64,000 nucleotides of DNA. Source: Chiua virens. Taxonomy: Eukaryota; Basidiomycota; Agaricomycetes; Boletales; Boletaceae. The stretch is from NCBI GenBank assembly GCA_019787685.1, contig JAHNUO010000036.1:186001-250000 (forward strand), read 5' to 3'. Position numbers and translations under genes: made by a program. The notes below the pieces were generated by a model. That model did no database searches and was not told the DNA's origin. It worked only from the letters and a program-made list of their open reading frames with translations. This document shows positions 10,770-22,462 of the stretch, one piece after another (position 1 is the first letter of the stretch; the number at the start of each line of letters is the position of its first letter).

Positions 10770-10905
10770 AACAAGGAGGTGGTGGAGGAGGAGGAGGAGG
10801 CAGAGAAGGAGACAGCAGTTTCAGAGGAGCAGGAGCAGGAGAAGGTGGAGGAGCAGGAGGAGCAGGAGAAGGTGGAGGAGCAGGAGGAGCAGGAGGAATT
10901 TTATG
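10770..10905. repeat. Purine-rich low-complexity tract (GGAGCAGGA repeats)
   Basis: Imperfect repeats of GGAGGAGCAGGA on the plus strand; every base is purine except the C of CAG. Two unrelated reading frames translate to Glu- or Arg-rich strings, so these ORFs are composition effects. Confidence 0.8.
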
Positions 10906-10999
10906 ATCATTGAATGTATAATATCCATTATATTGACCTCTTGATCATGCAGGTGATGTTAACTCAGCTATAATTTAATATCAACTATTCTTCAAATAT

Positions 11000-11345
11000 T
11001 ATAACAATCTGACAGGTATCTATGTTTTATTGAGTTGATCTAATCTAGATCCCTCTTCCTATCAATCCAATATCATGATCAATCAAATTAAAATAGCCCA
11101 CCACTGGTTCAAACAGTGTTTCCCTGATACATAACATCCTTAGACCATGATAGAACAATCAGACAGGTGTCTACATTTGATTGAGTTAATCTGATCTAGA
11201 TCTCCCCCTATCAATCCAATATAATGATCAAATTAAATTAGTACAGTCCATCACCAGTCCAAAAAGTGTTTTCCCAATGTATATGACATTATTAAACTGT
11301 AACAGAACCATTATAAAGGCATCTGCACTTTGTTTGGTTTATTTA
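11000..11345. repeat. Degenerate tandem repeat, unit about 151 bp, two and a half copies
   Basis: The string AACAATCTGACAGGTATCTA at about 11004 recurs as AACAATCAGACAGGTGTCTA at about 11155, and in weaker form near 11305. Blocks such as TATCAATCCAATATCATGATC recur at the same spacing. The surroundings (10906-11883) are AT-rich with no gene recognised. Confidence 0.7.
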
Positions 11346-11883
11346 TCATACTCTTCCCTCAAAATTCTTAAATCATTTATAACTCATTATTCTAACCACT
11401 GTTTTCTCTAACATTTGAACTGGGACATGTCAATGGGTCTATCCATATGCCCCAATAGTTATTTGGTTCGGAAACCTATTTGTCATTTGTAATTACAATT
11501 ACTCCATCCTTTATATAAACCATGATGGCATGAGAAAAGAAGAAGAACAAAACCCCATTCATGGGGGCTACCCCATAGGCAGCACTGCTACGCACAGTGC
11601 AAAGGGGTTGGCTGGTTAATTCAAAGACTCCTTTGACTCAGAATGACCAATATGCCTGAGTATGGCCACACCTCTGATTTCTCTTTTTGTGGTAAACAAG
11701 GCCATCCAAATATATGTTTGTTCAAAGGGCATCTGCAGTTCAGAACATTCCTGTTTCCTAAGGGCTCAAATAGATTTTTGGGCATACTCTAACTAGAGGT
11801 TATCATAATGTGAAATGATAGCAAACTAGCATGTTGTTGTATAAAGAGAAGTTTTAACAACCACGTATTAACCAAGTACCTAC

Positions 11884-14800
11884 CTCAGAAACTGCAGCTT
11901 TAGTTGTGCTATATACTCGAGATGTTAGATCTATCCATCTCTCAGGCTTCTCCTTATGCAAAGTTTCCAACCTTTGAGTAATCCTAACCTTCATTTTCTC
12001 AAAATGTGCTATGGCTTCAATGTCTGTGTCATCAATCTGCTGGAATTTTCCAGTTCGCCATTCTTCCAATGCCTTTATGATCTATTGAAATATAGTTAGA
12101 AATTCAATTGCTTGTTAGAAGGTTGGTAATTTAATTTTAACCTGTTGGATGGCAATGGTTGCCTCTTCTATAGTACATCCTCCTGGCAAGGGGGTGGACT
12201 GAGGAGTTGGACCCGAAAAACCAAAAATCAAGGTCTTCATGACTTGCTCCAACGTGATATCACCAATCTGCTCAGAATTCAAGGCAGTCCTGACAGGATT
12301 GGTCTATATGTAAATTAGTACTTGACCTTGTAAACAATAAAGATATAGAATAAAGCAAAACACATGCCTGAATATTATAGAATGGCCTGTTTGTGAGAAC
12401 CATATCCACCATGCTCTGGTTTTCCTCTGATGAATTTTTGCCTCCTAACTGGTAGTGTTGACAAACTATAGCTCGTGCAACATATAATGCTGCATCTTTG
12501 TTTCTTTCAGTTTGGAACATCAGAGGATTGGCATAAAGGTTACACGTGTTGTCATCAAACTGGATCAACCCAAGAATCACTTGATAGGCCCGACTGACTT
12601 GCATAAGTTGCAATGCAATCATGAGCGGCATTTGTAAGGTGAATAGAATGCCACCACTGCGCCCATAGTGAAGATTGGATGTAGTCATTGTATGCTGACC
12701 TTGTTGATCAAAGACAGTTTCATCGGGGGTGGTTACGAAAGGATGAAGGCGGGGGAAATACATGCGGAGGAGAGCTGTGATAAGATCACGTAGGAAGCGG
12801 CACGTAAGCTTGATGGGAAATTTGACAGTACTCTGCTGTAAAGCACAGTTAACCATAGAACCATTCCAAAGGCAAGCTTTAAGCCGATTTTGAAAGCATT
12901 TCGCAGTGGGAAAAAGGTGTACAAAAAGAAACCGTTGATGGGGCTGATACTGAAGTGGATCTTCAGAGCGGTGGATGATCTTTGAAAACACAATTGTTAA
13001 AGGACGCAGTGCTCCTAGGTAGAATAAAACCGCCTTGGAAAGAGAAGGAGCAATTTGCCAGACACTTTCTCCTGTCCTCTTGTCTGTCTGTTTTGCTTTC
13101 GGATTCCCTAAGGCAAGGGCACCATCCAATATGAAAAGATTACGTCCTGTATCTGTAGTATCATCGTGATCATATTGAAGGACTGCCATTTGAAAGTCTC
13201 GGGGAGGGATGCCGCTAGACTGAACAAGAGCAGCACATAGCAAGCTTTGAATACGCTGATCCAATAACAGCCAATCATTTATGGCCTTGAAGTCGTAGTC
13301 GCCAGTTTTCCTATTGAATAGTGGATGAGAGTTATCCGAAGTTCCTAGAGTAAGGAGCGTTTGATGGATTGCTTGCAGTATAGATTTGAAGCGTTCAAAG
13401 TTGGGTTCTTGGAGGAACAGAGACCGTCTCTCGTTTAGATCATCTGAAAGTGTTGTCCAATTGAAGACCGTATAATAAGTCTGACATGTGAAGGGTAGAG
13501 CGAGAAGAATAGCACGTTGACAATCCATAATAGAGGCCAAAGCTACAGACTTCAGAGTAGCAAATGGAATGTCGATTGTTGAACCATCGGCGACTCTAAC
13601 AAATATAGATTCTCCTTTTCTAGAGCAGGTAAACCGTGCAGTACTGCTTTCCTGCCTTGCAGTTGGAGCAGCAGCCATCCACGTTGCCTTCATCCTGGTG
13701 TAGGGTGTTGATGACTCCAGTGGTAAAGGTTTTACCCAGATTGCGTTCTCCCGAAGGAATCTATATCACTTTGTTAGTTTTTAACTCTCAATAAAATGGT
13801 ACGAAACATACTTCCAAAGACCTTGTCCTTCTTTTTGAACATTGTCAGCCTCTTCGTCACCACTATCAGCGTCAATCAATTCAAGTAAGGTAGCTAATAA
13901 AATGTCCTTGTTAGCCAATATAAGAACGTGAGGTCTGGATTAACATTACCTGGGGTTCTTGATTCTCCACCGCTGGATATGATAAGCTCGGGATCACCAC
14001 CCACTACATCTGTGAAAGCTTCTTCGGCAGAGTTCACATCTTCTTCAATTTGATCTGCGACGTCATCAAGCTGATCTTCTTCTCCTTTGGTAGCTATGCC
14101 TCTTTCCTCATTGTGCAAGAATCTAGGAGCCGTTGGTTGGTCCAAATCAACGCCTGGCCAGTGGAATGCACTATGAGGCACAAAGTCTAGGGCCCTGTCT
14201 TGACGTAGTCTTGCATCATGAAACAAAATGACGAGAAACGAGTGTTGTAAGGCAGCACAGTCTTGAGTGAGGGAATTCGCCAGCTGAAACCGCCCATTCC
14301 GGAGTAATGAGCCTATGCAGAGAGCATAATCGGTGGGGCAAGCGACCTTTAGTTCCATAGAAGGAACTTCATGTTTGACGACAGAAACCAAGAGGTTATG
14401 AAGATGAGTTAAAGCTTCTACCGGTTTTGGCTGCGTGGAAGTGGTAATCAGGCTATACAAAGAAGATAGAGCGGTCTGTTGAATTCTTGGGATAATTTTC
14501 ACAAGAGTTCTCAAAGAACCCAGCTTCGCTTTGACAGCAGTCTTATCCTTTGTTACTATGAAATGAGTGATCCATAGCAGAAGACAAAGTGTACGCTGAA
14601 TGGGACGGGCATAGCGGGCATATGTGGGCTCCTCCAGACGTCGCAGTTTGGCTTTTGTACTAAAAAGGTAAAGGTGAAGGTTAATGGTCGTTCCACTCAA
14701 ATAGAGAGTTTGAATGTACCCTATGGTCAAGCTGTTCCTTGCATCCAGATGTAGGGTAAATGCATAACGATTTCCATCTAGAAGATATCCTGGAACCAAG

Positions 14801-16077
14801 GAACAGAGCCAACGTAACGATTGATAGAACTCCTGATCACTAGGTTCGATATCCTCCCGATGCTTGAGCAGAGGCGCTCCACATATTACATAGAGTGTTT
14901 CAAACGGACAATGCAAGGATTGCAAGAACTGAGGCCATCCTAACTCGAAAAGAAAAGGAGCAGAAGGAGCCGATGTACGCTCTACTTCCTCTATCTCTCT
15001 TAAACTCTGGGACGTTATACTATGGGGAATACCTGGCCCCTCTTCATCATTTGGCACCCAACCTTCTGGGAGTTTGATGACGCATGCATAGTCAGGATCA
15101 TTGCTTGGGATATGCTTGTATGGCCTAATAAGGTAACGGAAAACGACTTCGGAACGCCTAGGGACTTTGATACCAGGGTGTTTGGGTTTGTAGCTTGCTC
15201 CATTCCCGTGGTAGTGATGCCTTAGTTTACCAGCCCAATCCCCAGAGTACGTAGTGGTCCAAAAGCCACAACCCAGCTCTGGACACATATACGACGGAAA
15301 GACAGGTAGGCCTGGAATAGGCTGATCGAGGTCTTCTGGAAAAGGGAACATGGTGTCGGTTGAGACAGAGTGGGAGCCTAGAATATGTTCTGAAAGTATA
15401 CGTCGGTCGGCTTTCGGAATAGCATACAGGTGTGGATGTTTGGAGTTAGGCGTCAAATGTTTGAAGATGTCCTTGGGCCGTATAAATCCTTGACAAGGAC
15501 GACAAAGAAAACCCATGGACGTGTATTCCATCTGCAATCTTTCTACAGCTGGGCAGGTGGAGGAGCGAGGGTAGGGAAAGTCGTAATGCGCTGACTTGTC
15601 CACATGCAGATCCTGGAAACATACTATGGAATTCTTCGCGACGACCAGAGTGGCCTTGTCCTTCGTTGGTGGAACAGGAGGAGTTGGGAAACCGTAGCCA
15701 GCAAATTTGACTGTAGGGTTTGGGGCAGAATCTGTCTCATTTTCTGGTTCTTCAGGCTGATACTCTGAGTCTGGAACACAAGGGACGTCAAAAATTGGTT
15801 GAACTGAGACTGAAAAGGACTGACCTGAACATGATTCGGACGCAGTACTGGATTTACTGGTGGAGGCTTGGTGAACATGATGAATGTCCTTGTACCAGGG
15901 GAGTGATTCCGCCCTAGGTAAAACAACCCCATCAAAAACAATTTTCCTTGATTTTACAGAGAGCATAGGTGGGGATGCACTTCTCCTCCTTTCATAGGAT
16001 GTGGACATAGTGTTGAACGAAGATTCAGAACCGCAAGGGACTAAATGTCGTAAGTGATTTTGCCGGTACATCTTCAT
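11884..16077 (-). CDS. Large five-exon gene, protein with two Cys/His clusters, function unknown
   Basis: Exons on the minus strand: 16077-13950, 13893-13812, 13760-12368, 12303-12142, 12081-11884. Every junction keeps the frame, giving about 1,321 codons without a stop. Introns are 51-64 bp with GT-AG ends, except intron 3, which starts GC (CAG|GCATGT). The start is the first ATG of exon 1 (MKMYRQNHL). Residues about 192-216 (C-x2-C...H...H) and about 265-290 (C-x4-C...H-x2-H) look like zinc fingers. Residues about 670-710 are acidic. The rest is helix-rich with no motif I can name. Large zinc-finger ORFs of this kind occur in repeated, helicase-associated loci in fungi, but no helicase motif is present here, so that link is only a guess. 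The 3' end is unsure: GTAGGT at 11883 implies a further exon, possibly starting at ATGCCCTTTGAACAAAC near 11732 and ending with TAA near 11618. Confidence 0.6.
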
Positions 16078-16573
16078 ACAGTTACAGTTACATTGTAGCG
16101 ATACATTAAGCCTAAAGCTCTTGGGCTTGAATCAGATCCTGCACCAAATAGCACTAATAGGGACCCAAACCTATCATTTTGTTGCCCATCCTCTGAGACG
16201 GCAGAACCTCAATAGCTTTCTGTACCCGAAAGTCTGAGGTGGAACGTGGCATCCTTAAAAGCCAAAGCTAGTAGATCACTCAGTCTGAGACATCGTCATT
16301 GAGATATAACATTCAATTTATGATTTTACTAGCCCAACTACTTGCCTTCTCTAATCAGGCGATGCATGCTACTAGGTGGTAGTTTGAGACGAAAAGTCCG
16401 AGGACGAAAAGAACGATACTTCCAAGATGCGGAGGAATCGGAATACATCAGGTTTAAACGTATGGGGATGCTGTACAGCGGTAATTCAGATGATAGATCA
16501 ATGCTAACAAGTGCCAAGAAGAAACCCAACGTGCGACACGGAGCGAAAGAATTGTGGTCCATGGGATTGATCG
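16078..16573. other. Gap between two divergent-age loci, no gene recognised
   Basis: This holds the upstream flank of the five-exon gene. Overlapping short frames at 16338-16608 on both strands resemble nothing known and appear to be shadows. The chitin synthase pseudogene ends at about 16574, with its catalytic half absent. Confidence 0.5.
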
Positions 16574-19510
16574 CTGTGACAATATCTTGTCGATCGATTC
16601 GTTCATAAAATCCTTGCGTAACGTCAAGTCAGCTTTGGGAACTTGGCCATGATCGCTTCGCGTGCGGTCCTAGATGCGATAAGCATTGCGAACATGAATA
16701 GACAAAGAACAACTTACTTCTTCGTCACTGTCATCAAATCCTGCATACTCAGATAATTCCTCAATGCGTTGAACACATCTTCATCCGTCGGATTTGGGTT
16801 CATACTAGGTGCTGAATTGGCAGCAACCAATAGTAGCTTCCTTGGACAAGTAGGGGGTCGAACCACTAGGGCTCGCTGCTTTCTTGTCCCATTCCGACCC
16901 CCAACCATCCTTTGGGTCGTCAGTATATGCTGGTCTGCGGATATTCAGTGAGGGTAATCCGCTTACACAGTACGGCATCCGTTGGTTTGGGTCACGATAT
17001 CTCGACCCATGGCTACCCACACGAGCGGTGAGTAGATTATTGCGACTCGCGTTGTCGAACATGTCGTGTCCATGTGTGTCCGTGTGAGTATACTCCATTG
17101 CGTCGTCTCCAATGGCACTTTCATCGTCTTCGACAGCTTCGGCGGGGACCAAACGCCTCTGTTCCTTCTCAGCCACACGAACGGGATCTTCGACCACCTT
17201 CCATGCATTATACAACAACATAATCGGTGCCCTCCTTCCATCCGTTCGAAGCTGCGCATTGCCGGATACGCTCTGGGTCTGAACCACGCATTGTTGGTAC
17301 GTACCGTTCGCAAAACGCACGCTGCTGCAAGTCAATGACGAATTCCACACTGCGACGAGCAATGATTTCAGGGATGAGGAGTGATCATATCTTTGCCTTC
17401 ACACGGCGCTTATCGAATGAGTTGGGCGAGTTGGAATCGTTGGGGCGGATACAGGAGATAGTCCATAGCCGTGTGCGGTCAAATGAAACGAATATCTCGG
17501 AGAGGGCATAGTTGAATTGCGTGGAGACAGAGTATATCTTGGTGGAGTCCAAGGGTGGATGTTCTTCGTTGGGCATACGAGCTGAGCCGTCCGGGGATGC
17601 GATGGGTGTGACCTGACGAAGTGGGCGTGACGAGACTTGAGCTTGGACAATGGATATTTCATCTTCCGAGTGCTTCTCAGCGGCAAGTGAGGGACCAGAC
17701 ACCAACTTTGCTACGAACGGATCCAAAGAATGACGCAGCAGAGTGACAAATGCCGAGTCAAGGATGTCACTGTCCTTCTCGATGAAAGACGAAATATCGT
17801 ACGTGCAGCCTCCGCTATAGTGGTTGATACCAAACAAATTCCTGTCGTTCTCGCCTCCTTGACTAGGGCTCGCCACAAAGGATCCATGCACGCCATATCT
17901 AGACACGATATCTTCCACTTTTCCATCTCCCGCCTTTCCCGATCTGTAGGATGAGGATGCTTTGCTCAAGCTGCCAAGGATACCGCCAGGCTTGCGTGTC
18001 GCACGTTCACTAAGCTGGGAACCACGGAGGAGCTCAATGCAAGCCGAGTTATCCACGATAGCAATCGTTGGAAGGGAGATCCCATCACCAACGATGTGGC
18101 CGTTGTAACCAACGCTGTCCTCAAATATGTTGTGCAAGGCATACGATTGCACGAACTCGTCTGAGAAGTTGATGCAGAACTCATCAAACCCGTTTTGGCC
18201 GAGGGCGGAAATGAGCGGAGCAGTTCCCGCAACCATCATTGAGCCGGTACCCACGGGACCACGCGTCTGGAAACCAGGACAATCGAAGAGAATGAGCTGG
18301 GTGGTGGGAAGGGCGTCTCTATTTGGGGGAGCGATCTTGTGGTTGGCCGTTTCGACAACATATGCGAAAAGAATGGCGTAGAGATCACGCATAAGCGTAT
18401 CACGTTGGGCCGCACTCTGTTCGACGAACGTAGTTCGTCTTATTCGTCAAGGCCTGGCCAAGGTCATCCGCGGCGATGCCAAGGAGGCGTGTAACACGTT
18501 CAAGGATTGGAGCGTTGGAAACAGAGGCAGAGACATCCCTAGCATCGGCCTCTGTGAATTGGAGGTTGCTCAAGAGGAGAATAGCAACGAGGATTGAAAA
18601 ATTGGACGACAGATGCTTCGGCTTGTAACCGAGTGTGCGCATAGCAATGCGCACGTCCTCCATTGCGAAAGCGCCATCACTGAAAGGCCCACTGGGCGAA
18701 CGGTAACAACCAGAGGAGGCCAAGAGAGCATATTCGGAAGGGTCCTCGAGGTGGAAGTAGTCACGCTCCTGAGGTGCGGCCCCAGCCAAGAACTGGTAAA
18801 AGATGCGGTAAGTGCGTTCCTCGTGGGAGAGACGAGCGGGTCTAGACTTGTCTAACGCGAACGGGAGAACTTTGGCTGATTCGATGCGACCACGGTCGTG
18901 GAAATGAAGTTCGAGATAACGGTTGTGCCGGGAAGCATTTGGATTTGAAACGGTCTTTGCGTTTCCAAATGCATCGAGCAAGGTGTGAAGGGCTTTAACT
19001 TGACTCGCCATGCGAAGCTCTTTCTTGGAGTGGGAAGAGAGCCACAGCACCTGGTCTACGAGGAGACGTAGCGTGGATGTTTTTCCGGAGCCGGTGATAC
19101 CACTGGACACCAGAATATGAGAGAAAGGGAGGGATAACAGAGAAATTGACATACCGCGTAATGAGGGACTAGGACTGTCTCATGCGACGCATGAGGAGAT
19201 AAAACTGAGCGGCGAGTTCATAGGGATGAGGTTGAAGGAGGGACAACCCGGCAAGAGGGAGGCTGGTGTCCGAGTCTTTGTAACAGCGTTCTTCATCTTC
19301 TCTAGCATTGACATCGTTGATGTTTGTAAGGGATTTGATGGGGTTTACGACGAGGAGATGGGTTGTTCCAATTCTTGAGTATGGCAAATCAGAACGAAAG
19401 CGGGTGTCGAGGACGGCGTCGTCGGAGGGGTAGACAGTGGTGGAGTGTGAGGTGGATACGAGAGAAGGTTGTCGTTGTTGACGGCGTGGGCGGAGAGAGA
19501 GGCCATTTAG
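16574..19510 (-). pseudogene. Chitin synthase with myosin motor domain, 5' part only (pseudogene)
   Basis: Read on the minus strand, the start resembles SLRPRRQQRQPSLV (about 19495), followed by RIGTTHLLVVNPIKSL and then a myosin P-loop GITGSGKTST (about 19105-19075). Switch I is NPNASRHNRYLELHF (about 18940) and switch II DCPGFQTRG (about 18285). The motor end is LWTISCIRPNDSNSPNSF (about 17430), then a linker ending DEDVFNALRNYLSMQDLMTV (about 16770-16720), and TAREAIMAKF after an intron. These match the motor half of class V/VII fungal chitin synthases, which act at the plasma membrane in cell-wall synthesis. It is broken by a TAG near 19169, a frameshift near 18400-18430, a TGA at 17385-17387, and frameshifts near 17225 and 16805-16860. 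The transmembrane and catalytic QRRRW half is missing. It is a truncated dead copy; a functional gene must lie elsewhere. Confidence 0.88.
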
Positions 19511-19749
19511 AGGCCCGTAAATGAACGTGAAAGGAAAGAGGAAAAACGAGAATGCAGTTGTCAATTCCAGAGACAAGTCACGTAATACATAAACATCCAA
19601 ATAGGAAAGCTAATAGGCTGGCAGATCGCTCATTCACTGCGCATCTATCATTATACCAAGTCTCCGGGAAAGAAAGTAGGATAAGTTGCACAGACCATAA
19701 GAACTTGTCCAGTAAATCAGAGAATGAACTACAAAGTGCTAGTCCAAGT

Positions 19750-22396
19750 TCAAGAAAGATAATTATTGTCCATCCATCCGTTTCTTCCATTGATCCACTT
19801 CTCGAATTCAGAGTCAGTCTGGAGGACAAAAGAAGCTCGGCAACCAGTGTACTCCAAGTTAAAGTGAGTTGTTTCTGCTGAAGGAAACACAGCAATGTCT
19901 CCACACCTCAACTCCAGCACTAGTCCTTGCTCATACATCACCAAACTACCTCCTTCAAACTCACCAACAGGCATCACCAGACAGAAGGCTAAGTCCTTTT
20001 TGTCACGATGAGCCTCTGTGCATACATTGAGGTTCACCACAAGTGACACAAATGGGGAGACTGGGGGCCTGGAATTGCCAGGCAAAGTGTGAACAATATG
20101 GTTCAGAATTTCATACTCTTGTGAGGGTAGATATTCTCTCAACTACATAAAGTTTAGTCAGGGACTAACTTAGAAGCTCTGGATAAATTGTTAAAAGCAT
20201 ACCATGTTTTCAATCCACACAAAAGTTTCCTCGAATGCTATCTTCAAGTTGTGATAGAGCGTTTGATGGTTTTCTAGTTCAGAGGAAGGATATGGCAACA
20301 GTTGGGAAATATTTGTTCTCTGTGCCCCATTCACTTGCAACTGATGTGGATGGACATCTGAGGGAGCGCCTTGTCCCTATTTAAATTGAGATTAGTGAAC
20401 CAATAACTCTCTTCAAGTTATACCCATTTGTGACGCATCTAAAGGGTACTCACCTGTGTAGTGTACCTATTGTACCAAGCAAAGTGAAGGGATTCAAAAG
20501 GCACAGGCCCATGGGACTCTTGTCTTGAGTACAGAATGTCCTTTCCATCAAAGGCACCCACAAGATTGGCTGTCAGATTCTCTTTCAAGCGTTGAGGCAT
20601 TGATGAACAGACTAGTGCCATCAAACTGTTGTTGGCACAACGTATATCAAGGACCCTGCAAGTGTTAGAGTCAGCCTGAGACAAGTAGTTGATTCATTCT
20701 GTGAACCACCTACCTTGCTTCATCAAAGACACTCCCAGACAAGCAAAGATATGAGGTCTCTCCAGACCTCACACCTCCTGGATAGAAAGTTGTCATCTGA
20801 TCATAAAACCAGTCAGTTATCAAAACTACAACATGTTCCAGAGAGCTCACTCTTTCCTTCAGTTCTCCTACTCCTTCTACTGCCCTTGCTTGTTCTGCAT
20901 AATATCTTTGAATGTTGGTCCACTGCATATTGTGGGTACGATCACTAGAGCAATGAAATGTGTGGTTTTCCTGATGTTGCGGATCAAAAGTTGTGTTGAT
21001 GACCATGGCAGGAGGATAAACAGACAGAGGTGACTTGGAGAGATCCAAGGGTAATGCTGACCAAGTTGCCAGTGGGGTTGAAGTGGTTGAAGTACCTTGG
21101 TTCTCATTAAATCCAAACAGTTCTCCAAATTCATCGTCAAAGAAGATTGGAATTCTACAAGATTTCCACTCCTGTCGAGAACGTTTGGGGAGCTGGAGAT
21201 TACTAGATGTTACAATTGGTGTACATTAGTTTCTTCTGAGCCCATGAAGAGAGGTGAACATGACATTACTGAGATTTGAGTTTATTAAAAACTTTGTCTG
21301 AGTCCTTTATCACTGTACAGTCCAGGACAGATCCATCTAACCAGATCCTCAAAGGAACTGCCTCTCTGAGTTTGGAAATAGTTGTGATGATAGATTTAAC
21401 CAAGCATTGAAGCTCTAGGGACAAGCTCAGATAGGGGCTTCTAGTAATAGTAATACTCACCAGGCCTGACACAGTTGGGATCTCTGAGTATCTTGCCAAG
21501 CTCCCAGGAAACCTTCACACTGGACCTGGTTATGACACTCTTCAAGTCCATTCCAGAAATCAGAAGGAGCATATAAATTGAACCCCCAGCAGCAATATGG
21601 GCATACTTGGTACCTCTAGTAATCCAATCCCCAAAAGTTCTGGAAGAAGGAGCCTTGGGTAGATTGGCAATGTGCTGCCTGTAGAAATCTTGAGAGTTAC
21701 CCCCCTCGCTAATAAAAATGAGTGTTAACCCACAGTATGAATGCTTAAAGACATACCTCTGGCATTTGAAAGCAAGCTGTATGTGAGCCACCATATAGAA
21801 GAAGTCCTGGGTGATCCCATTGTCAACCACTTCCCTACAGAGGTTTACAAGGTCTGCAACTGAGGCTCCCCCAAGGGGGCTCCTGGTTTGCCAAACCCTG
21901 GACGATAAATTTTGTGCCCAGGCGCCTGCATTGTGAGAGGGGGAATCAAAAGTGGCAGCAGCAAGGGTGGTAACGAGGGATGCAGCGCTGAGGTTGCTGG
22001 AGGCAGATATTTGATTAGTCTGGGTCCACTGGCGCTGAAGAGCTACACCATTTCGGGGACATCGCCAGTTAGCAACTCGATTCGGTTGCTGCAGCCGAAT
22101 GCCCCTAGGTTCTCGGAGCCGTTCTCCTATGGGAGGTACTGAGCTAGCTCTGTCCGCTTCGGGAGTCACCCTGTCCACTTCGGGAGTCGCCCCAGGGGTT
22201 TCCCGAGGCCTAGGGGAGGGTTGTTGGGCTGGCCCGGGATCGAGCTCTGTTTCCCTACCCTCTGTCTCACTTCGCTCTGTGCCCAAACGCTCGTATAGGC
22301 CATCCAGAGCAGAAGCAGTCACACCTCCCCAAGGTAAAGGTGGGAGGCTGGACCTGTAGTACTGAATTAACTGAATCACGAGCTGAGCCTCTGCAG
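19750..22396 (-). CDS. TET/JBP-type 2-oxoglutarate/Fe(II) oxygenase, seven exons, 5'-truncated
   Basis: Exons on the minus strand: 22396-21757, 21708-21461, 21414-21270, 21202-20714, 20655-20454, 20376-20203, 20142-19750. All joins keep frame with GT-AG introns, and no stop was met until TAA/TAG at 19750. The last exon has the double-stranded beta-helix pattern. An HxD iron site (TEAHRDKKD) is followed by GGSLVMYEQGLVL, GDIAVFPSAETTHFN with the distal His, and CRASFVLQTD with a candidate 2-oxoglutarate-binding Arg. The N-terminal exons are Ser/Thr/Pro rich and contain GGSIYMLLLISGMDLKS. TET/JBP proteins oxidise 5-methylcytosine or thymine, and in mushrooms they are expanded alongside KDZ transposons (published by Iyer and colleagues). 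Family assignment rests on motif pattern only. The frame reads upstream to MFSLTAAEAQL (about 22410), but the palindrome begins at 22463, so upstream exons are probably lost. Confidence 0.62.
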
Positions 22397-22462
22397 CTGT
22401 AAGGGAAAACATAAGGGCGAATAAGTGGACAGATGGGCCAGCGAAACGCTGCCCATGGCCGC

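Noticed and set aside
10731..10944. Glu-rich and Arg-rich overlapping ORFs
   Set aside because: Two frames of the same purine-rich low-complexity tract.
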